Shown: in pieces, positions 58,401 to 64,000 of the stretch
Layout: every line of letters begins with the position of its first letter
Position numbering within the stretch: the first letter of the stretch is position 1
NCBI GenBank assembly: GCA_965644315.1
Contig: CBFFRQ010000212.1
Coordinates: forward strand, 62,001-126,000
From: Caecitellus pseudoparvulus
Lineage: Eukaryota > Bigyra: Bicosoecida
Length of the DNA stretch: 64,000 nt
Direction of reading: 5' to 3'
The notes under the pieces: generated by a model
Told to the model about the DNA's origin: nothing
The model's database searches: none
Seen by the model: only the letters and a program-made list of their open reading frames with translations
Made by a program: the position numbers and the translations under genes

Positions 58401-59220
58401 GGGCCCCCTGAACCGCCTGCGCATCTCGCCATACTACCCCACCGCAGTCCTCACCGCGTCAGCTGACTGGACCGTCAAGCTGTGGGACCTCCGAGACACG
58501 TCCGGGGTGGATGAGTCTGCCACGGCAGCGGGGGGGGCCTCTGCCGCGGGTGGCGCCTCCTCTGCCGCCGGAGGGGGGGGCTCCTCTGCCGCCGGGCGGG
58601 GGGGCACCGGCGGCCAGGGTGGCGGCGGGGCTGGCGCCACGGGGACCCCCTACGTCACTGACACCTGTCGCTCCGCCGTGTCTGACGTGGCGTGGAGCCC
58701 CACGGTGGCCACGCGGTTTGTGTGTGTGGATGAGGACGGCTGGATCCGCCTGTGGCAGGTGGGCTCCTCTGGCCAGCCCATGCTGGAGCACCGGGCCACG
58801 GCGCCCCCCCCCGGACAGGAGGAGGCGGGGGGCTTCATGGCCACCCTGCGGCGCAAGCTGGGCAAGTCAGCAGCAGGGGGCGGTGGAGGCGACGACGCCG
58901 ATGGCGCAGGTGGCGGCGACGACGCCTTGGGCCTGGCTCTGGGCATGACGGCGGAGGAGGAGGAGGAGGGCGGTGCAGGGGGGGGTGAGGGCAGGGGCAA
59001 GGCCGTGGCCATCACGCTGGCCCCGCAGAAGCTGTCCTGCGTCGTGTTCGCGCCGAACGCGCCGGTGCTGGTGACGGGGGACAGCATGGGGCGTGTGGAT
59101 GTGTACCGCCTGATGGGGCGGGCCGCCACCAGCACCCTCATGGGCCTGACAGCCATGGAGCAGACCGAGGCGCTGTACTTCGCCATGCACCCAGACGAGA
59201 AGGACCTGGGCGAGCTGTGA
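55494..59220 (+). CDS. DNAI4: Axonemal dynein intermediate chain, DNAI4/WDR78 (IC138) type
   Basis: Exon 1 (55494-55619) starts MSTVVTGMQSSSS. A 172-nt intron (55620-55791, donor GTGCGT) joins it in frame to exon 2 (55792-59220), giving 1184 aa. After the junction comes IRDEHGNDVTPASLL, the N-terminal pattern of this family. A long acidic, Gly/Ala/Ser-rich region follows. The WD-repeat part begins at GRNVTSLVWNTVNTDLLAAGYG and includes YYDGRVAVFDV, VSVSTDGRVNEWSL, TASADWTVKLWDL and VCVDEDGWIRLW. Several Gly/Ala-rich insertions enlarge the repeats. The protein belongs to the inner-arm I1/f dynein, so the host has a motile flagellum. Confidence 0.85.
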
Positions 59221-59252
59221 TGAGGCAAGGGGCAGGAGCAGAAGCATTGAAT

Positions 59253-59598
59253 TCAATCGGCCTCCTTGCCCGTGCTCTCGGCTGGTGGCGCCTCCGCAGC
59301 CAGCTTGGCCTTGACTTCCTGTGCCGTGGCGGCCTTGGCCAGCTCCTCGGCAGCCTTGGCTGTCTTGGCGGCCAGCGCCTCGTCGTGGCGGGCCTCTGCG
59401 CTGCTCATGCGCGCCTCCAACTTGGCCTTGATGGCGTCAGGGGTCTTTGCTGAGTGGTGTTCCTGGGCACGTGCCGCCAGGCGGGCCTGCGATGGCGAGC
59501 GCCAGGCACACCTTCCTCGTGCAGTGCCGTTGCGCATCACCACGCCGTCCACTCACCTGCACGCCTTTCAGCTCTTCCGTCTTGCCTTCCGCAGCCAT
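59253..59598 (-). CDS. Small Ala/Lys-rich coiled-coil protein, 91 aa
   Basis: Two exons: 59598-59557 and 59486-59253, intron 70 nt (GTGAGT...GCAG). The protein starts MAAEGKTEELKGVQ and continues ARLAARAQEHH. A regular helix follows (DAIKAKLEARMSSAEARHDEALAAKTAKAAEELAKAA) with heptad-like spacing. No family recognised. Its 3' end is 33 nt from that of DNAI4 (convergent). Confidence 0.6.
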
Positions 59599-59997
59599 AG
59601 TGGCGGACCTGTGAAAGGCGGCATGGTGTCATGCGGTGCTAAAGCTGCTCAGACTGCCCGTCTCGCCTGCTGCTTCTTTGTGGCAAGCGAGCCACGCACA
59701 GGGTTGGTGCACTTTGAAAGGGGCAGGTGTGCTGTAAGGGGGCAAGCGTGAACTGGCCGATGTTCACAAAGGCTGGGATGTGGTGTTGAAGTTGAGTTTG
59801 ACTCCACCCCTGGGTGTGCGCCTGCGTGCCTGGAGAAGACTGGCGTGTTTGAGGAGCTGGTGCTGATCCCGGCGCAGTCCTGGCCAGCCGACACTGGCCC
59901 CACCATGGCACAAAGCACTGCACGCAGAGACAGGCAGCTCACACAGTGCCCATGGTCCCTCTTCAGACCTCAGCAGCCCTTGTCCCGTGCTGCAGCC
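59599..59997. other. Divergent intergenic region
   Basis: Lies between the starts of the coiled-coil gene (minus) and the DUF455 gene (plus). No supported gene. Confidence 0.5.
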
Positions 59998-61202
59998 ATG
60001 CATCGCCTGCGCACGGCGGCAGCTTGGCGGCGAGGCATGGCCTCCGCAGCCCGCCTGCCCCTGAACCTGAGCGAGGTCGGGCTGAAAGTGCTGCAGGCGC
60101 CAGCAGTCGAGGACAAGATGCGCTGGACGCTGGAGGCGTGGGACGAGCTGGATCAGCAGGGCACCCTGGGCCCCTGGCCGCCCACGGAGCATTTGGATGC
60201 AGAGCAGGCCGCCTCCCTGCGCAGCATCCCAGACACGGACCTGCCGGGGCTCCCCACCAATGCCGTGCGGTCCTTGCTCCCAGCATCCGGGTCCTGGGCA
60301 CCAACCATTTGCAGGGCGTCCCTGCCGGGACACGCTGCAGTGCCCGATCACCCAGCACGGCCCAGCAAACCCGAGCTCGTGTCTGGTGCGGAAATTGCCG
60401 CCTGCGCGAGACGCCGCCGACCTCGCTGCACCCCCACCCGTGCCTCCTGCAGGCAAGAAGTTCCGCAGGCCAAAGGTGGCTGCGAATGTGTACCTCCTGC
60501 ACGCCCTGGCACACGTGGAGTTGAACGCGTGTGGTGCGTGGGGGGCGCCAGTATCGCGGTAGTGGATCGCCCCTCGCACAAGCGTTGCTGTCATGCGCCG
60601 CCTGCACAGATCTGTACTGGGACACCATCGTGCGCTTCTACGATGACGACGTGCCCACGCAGCTCTTCGTGGACCTGCTGGACATCGCCCGGGACGAGGC
60701 CAAACACTTTTCCTGGCTGCAGCAACGCCTGGTCGCACTGGGCAGCGGCTACGGCGCCCTGCCTGCGCACAAGGCCCTGTGGGAGCAGGGCCACAGCTCC
60801 CGAGGCAGCCTCCTGGCGCGCCTCGCCGTCGTGCCTCTCGTGCAGGAGGCCAAGGCGCTGGATGCCGCCGACCGACTGAGGGGGCGCATGGTGGGTGCGG
60901 GGGATGGGCCCAGTGCGGAGCTCGTGGCGCAGATTTGCGCCGAAGAGGTGGGGCACGTGTACAAGGGCATGCAGTGGTTCATTCACCTGTGTCTGGAGCA
61001 GGGAGTCCACCCGCCCACCGCCTTCCACGCCCAGGTGGCGCGGCACTGCCCGTCGCCACTACCCGGCCCCTTCAATGAAACCGCCCGCGCCATGGCAGGC
61101 ATGTGGCCAGAGTGGTTCCGCCCCGTGTCTCGCGGCGGCGTGTCGCGCCGGGCCTGGCTCACCATGAAACATCATCAAGCGGGAGCGGGTACTCCCCATT
61201 GA
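59998..61202 (+). CDS. DUF455 (ferritin-like) protein
   Basis: ATG at 59998. The first exon runs to about 60264 and ends in a conserved-looking DTDLPGLP segment. A middle exon carries ARPSKPELVSG. GTGCGG and GTGCGT introns then join KKFRRPKVAANVYLLHALAHVELNA to CDLYWDTIVRFYDDD. The boundary of the small middle exon is not resolved. The di-iron-type helical core has AHVE, DIARDEAKHF, PAHKALWE and AEEVGHVYKG, the pattern of DUF455 (COG2833). Function in eukaryotes is unknown. The last 44 nt overlap the PurF 3' coding end on the other strand. Confidence 0.75.
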
Positions 61203-63398
61203 AGCAGGCGGTGCAGTGGCCTCGGGCAGTCGTGCGCAGGTATGGCGGCGGCTTGGCCAGGGCGCCCAGCGTATTCCGCGGGGGGGAAGCCCCCGCGGCG
61301 TCCCCTGCCTCGCCTTCCATGGCCGGACGGGGTGGACTGGAGGTGTACTCCCCCCCCACGGCCCACCCCCCCATGCCGCCCGCCTCGGCAGCGTCCCCAG
61401 GCGTGCAAATGCCTCGCACAGTGCCTGCCTCCCCCCACAGCTCCGACGGGAAGCCGCTCTGCTCGAGAGGCACGTCAGTCAGGGTGCTGGTGCTGGGACC
61501 ACCCTGCTTTCCCGGCGCCTCCCCTCGCCGGCGGGGCAGTGCCTCTGGGTCGGGGCTACTGGCTGGGGCGCCGTGCAGGGTGTGGGTGTATGCCGTGAGC
61601 GGCTGGGCCTCGGCGCCCAGTGTCACGGCGTGCATCATGCCGTCGTGAGACAGGAATGCCAGGGAGTCGGCGCCGAGGTACTCTGCGATGCGCGCCACGG
61701 AGCCGACGCGGTGGGCGATGAGCTCCTCTGGGGCGCCGATGTCCACACCCATGAAGCAGGGGTGGCGCAGGGGGGGCGAGGACACGCGGATGTGCACCTC
61801 CGCCGCCCCTGCCCGGCGCAGCAGGGGCACCATTTGCCGCATGGTGCTGCCACGGACAATGCTGTCGTCCACCAGCACCACCACCTTCCCGGCGATGTTC
61901 TGGGCGAGGGCGTTGAACTTCAACTTGATGGCGTTGTCCCGCATGGCTTGGTCCGGCTGGATGAAGGTGCGCCCGATGTACCGGTTCTTGCACAGGATCT
62001 CCGTGTACGGCTTGCCCGCCGCCCGCGCGAACCCGATGCCGGCGGCGAGGGAGCTGTCCGGCACGCCCGACACGATGTCGGCGTGGGGCACGGGGGACTC
62101 CAGGGCCAGCTGGGCGCCCAGGCGCTGCCGGACAGTGTGCACGAGCTGCCCCTCCAGCACTGTGTCGGGGCGGGAGAAGTAGACGTACTCGAACACACAC
62201 AGGGCAGGCGGAACAGCCACCTGCTTGGCCGGCAGTGCCCACCACGACGTCACGCCCGACGCGTCCACACGCACGATCTCCCCGGGCATGACCTCTCGCA
62301 CGAGGGTGTACCCGACCGTGCCCAGAGCACAGGACTCTGAGGAGAGGCAGTACGACACCTGCCCCTCCTCCACACACGCCCCGATGCACAGCGGCCGCAT
62401 GCCGAACCGATCCCGCACCCCGTACAGCGCCTGCCCTGTGAGCAGGGTGAAGGCGAAGGCCCCCTCACACTCCCCCACCAGGGCGGCCAGGCGGAATTCG
62501 AAGCTGTCCCCGGGACTGTCAGGGTGAGGCAGCACGCCGCCGCCGCGGCCTGGCGCGGGAACTTCCACTTGCACTTCGTCCTGCCCACGCGGCGTGGCCA
62601 CCCGCACAGCTGCCGGGTCCTGCTTCGCCTCTGCCGCCGCTGCGTCGCTCCCTGCAGCTGCTGGCTGTTCGGGGCTGGCCAGACTCGTGGTGGGCTGCCC
62701 CCGGGCAGTGGGCGCCAGGCCACTCCAGCCGCCTGCCTCGGGGAAGTAATGTGCGAGGAAAGGGTGGTCGGGGGTCGCCTCCTGTGGCGCCCGCGCCATG
62801 CACTGCGCGATGACTTCGCTGTCCGTGTGTGTGAAGAGGCCCACGCCGCGCCGCAGCACGGCGGTGCGCAGGGCCTTCTGCCGTGTCAGCTGGCCGTTGT
62901 GGGCCACTGCCACCTGGCCCAAGTCCGTCTCCAGGACGAATGGCTGCGCGTTGGCGGAGATGCTGCCGCCTGCCGTGGAGTACCGCGTGTGCCCGATGGC
63001 GGCGGTGCCGGGCAGGCTGCGGATGGCTTCTTCAGTGAACACTTGAGACACCTGCCACGAGGAGGGGGGGCGTGTGGAGGTGCGCACGTGGGTGGGATCA
63101 CAGGGCGGACCTGCACGCACCAGACCCATGTCTTTGTGCACGTGCATGCGGCCGTTGTGGCACGTGGCAATGCCTGCAGATTCCTGCCCCCGGTGCTGCA
63201 GCGCATACAGCCCGAAGAAAGCCAGCCGGGCAGCCGACCGCTTCACGCAGCGGATCCTGTGGCGAGGGCAGGGCATTGAACAGAGAGTAAACTTCAGCAG
63301 GCCACATTGCCCTCGCACTGGCGAGCCACAACGCACCCAAACACTCCACATTCGTGCTGCGGCTTGTCGCCGTCGTGGCTGGAATCTTGAGCTGCCAT
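61159..63398 (-). CDS. PurF: Amidophosphoribosyltransferase
   Basis: First committed enzyme of purine synthesis: PRPP plus glutamine to phosphoribosylamine. Exons 63398-63337, 63256-63121 and 63051-61159 give 696 aa. Exon 1 encodes MAAQDSSHDGDK...ECGVFG with the N-terminal catalytic Cys after a 16-residue propeptide. Exon 2 continues IRCVKRSAARLAFFGLYALQHRGQESAG. Exon 3 has HTRYSTAG, VAHNGQLT and HTDSEV of the glutaminase domain, and VVVLVDDSIVRGST, the PRPP site. It ends CTACFNGEYPLPL. A Ser/Pro/Gly-rich insertion of about 90 residues lies before the C-terminus. Divergent from PurK. Confidence 0.92.
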
Positions 63399-63668
63399 GG
63401 CGTAACAGCAGTGGGAAGCAGGTCAACAGTCCAGTGGAGCTGCCCTGTCGTTTTCAGGCATGTGCTTAGAATTCTTGGATGATTTACACGCCCGACAGAT
63501 CTGTACCACCACCCTTACGGCTGGACAAGGGGTGCTCGGGGGGGCGAGTCGATTTCCGCACCCAGCACCAGTTCCCACTGGCGCACACATTCCCCACACC
63601 TGCACTTTGGCGCCCCCACAGCCAGCACGCACCTGTACTGCACCCTGAGCACTAGCACAACGTGCACG
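63399..63668. promoter_or_regulatory. Bidirectional promoter region between PurF and PurK genes
   Basis: A 270-bp gap separates the start codons of two purine-synthesis genes transcribed away from each other. No TATA-like element is obvious. Shared regulation of the pair is an inference from the layout. Confidence 0.45.
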
Positions 63669-64000
63669 ATGGCAGTGTCCGTGCAGCCGACAGCCGGCAC
63701 TGCGCAGGATGTGTGGCGGCGCATCGGCATTCTGGGCGGGGGGCAGTTGGGCCTCATGATTGCAGAGGCTGCGCGGCGGCTGAACGTGCACACAACGGTG
63801 CTGGACCCCAACCCTGCATGCCCAGCGTCCTTGGGTGAGTGGCGCCCCACCCCGCCACGGCCTGCCACGCCCACCCGGCCAACACCTGCCGCCCGCGCCA
63901 GCTGCCGACGCGACTTTGGAGGGCAGTTTCCGGGATGCTGCCCGCATCCGAGACCTAGCCAAGGCGTGTGACGCGCTGACGGTGGAGATCGAGCACATTG
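63669..64000 (+). CDS. PurK: Phosphoribosylaminoimidazole carboxylase ATPase (PurK/ADE2), 3' truncated by window
   Basis: Exon 1 (63669-63834) encodes RRIGILGGGQLGLMIAEAARRL, the Rossmann-like N-terminal motif of PurK, and LDPNPACPAS. A 67-nt intron (63835-63901, GTGAGT...CCAG) leads to exon 2 starting at 63902 with LEGSFRDAARIRDLAKACDALTVEIEHI, exactly the next PurK block. The gene continues beyond the window, so a fusion to PurE, as in fungal ADE2, cannot be judged. Confidence 0.88.

Noticed and set aside
61216-62340. 374-codon plus-strand ORF
   Set aside because: It is antisense to the conserved PurF coding sequence and has no domain pattern.

Overview
The window is GC-rich protist nuclear DNA carrying two AT-rich endogenous viral elements, with roughly 1.4 kb of GC-rich DNA between them. 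The host is read as a unicellular, flagellated eukaryote. It has a fused DHFR-TS gene (typical of protists and plants), an axonemal dynein intermediate chain, a compact layout, and short spliceosomal introns (35 to about 170 nt), most with GTGCGT donors. A GC-rich heterotrophic flagellate such as Cafeteria would fit, because its genome is known to carry mavirus-like elements. That assignment is an inference.

Region 1 (1 to about 17956): the right-hand part of a Polinton-like virus (PLV). It is cut by the window's left edge. From left to right it carries a chromodomain rve integrase (5' truncated), a primase-SF3 helicase, a block of small unknown genes, a packaging ATPase, a double-jelly-roll major capsid protein, a penton, four fibre or coiled-coil genes, a small basic protein, a small membrane protein and a GxSxG lipase. 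Its right end is a gene-free zone of inverted and direct repeats. A perfect 36-bp-arm palindrome (17957-18036) marks the switch to GC-rich DNA.

Region 2 (18037-19414): GC-rich DNA with a probable tyrosine-recombinase remnant, then an open frame that is interrupted by the next element.

Region 3 (19415-42580): a complete, apparently intact mavirus-like virophage of 23166 bp. It has 584-bp terminal inverted repeats (one mismatch noticed) and a 5-bp target duplication (CTGTT). Genes: SF3 helicase, zinc-finger protein, W-repeat protein, protein-primed DNA polymerase B, a papain-fold/nucleotidyltransferase fusion, a pVI-like basic protein and a large virion protein. These are followed by ATPase, protease, penton and major capsid protein in the mavirus order, then a fibre, a Dam-type methylase and small genes. 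On the minus strand are a PD-(D/E)XK nuclease, a chromodomain integrase and two more W-repeat paralogues. Most genes are preceded by an AT-rich TCTA motif, the late-promoter signal described for CroV and mavirus. This suggests activation by a co-infecting giant virus.

Region 4 (42586-64000): host DNA. After a stretch of unrecognised or mobile-element-like sequence come a spliced hypothetical gene, DHFR-TS (with an in-frame TAG at a conserved Trp), a TBC1D23-like protein, DNAI4/WDR78, a small coiled-coil protein, a DUF455 protein, PurF, and divergently the start of PurK/ADE2. PurF and PurK are two steps of de novo purine synthesis, and DHFR-TS supplies thymidylate. No tRNA, rRNA or CRISPR array was recognised.
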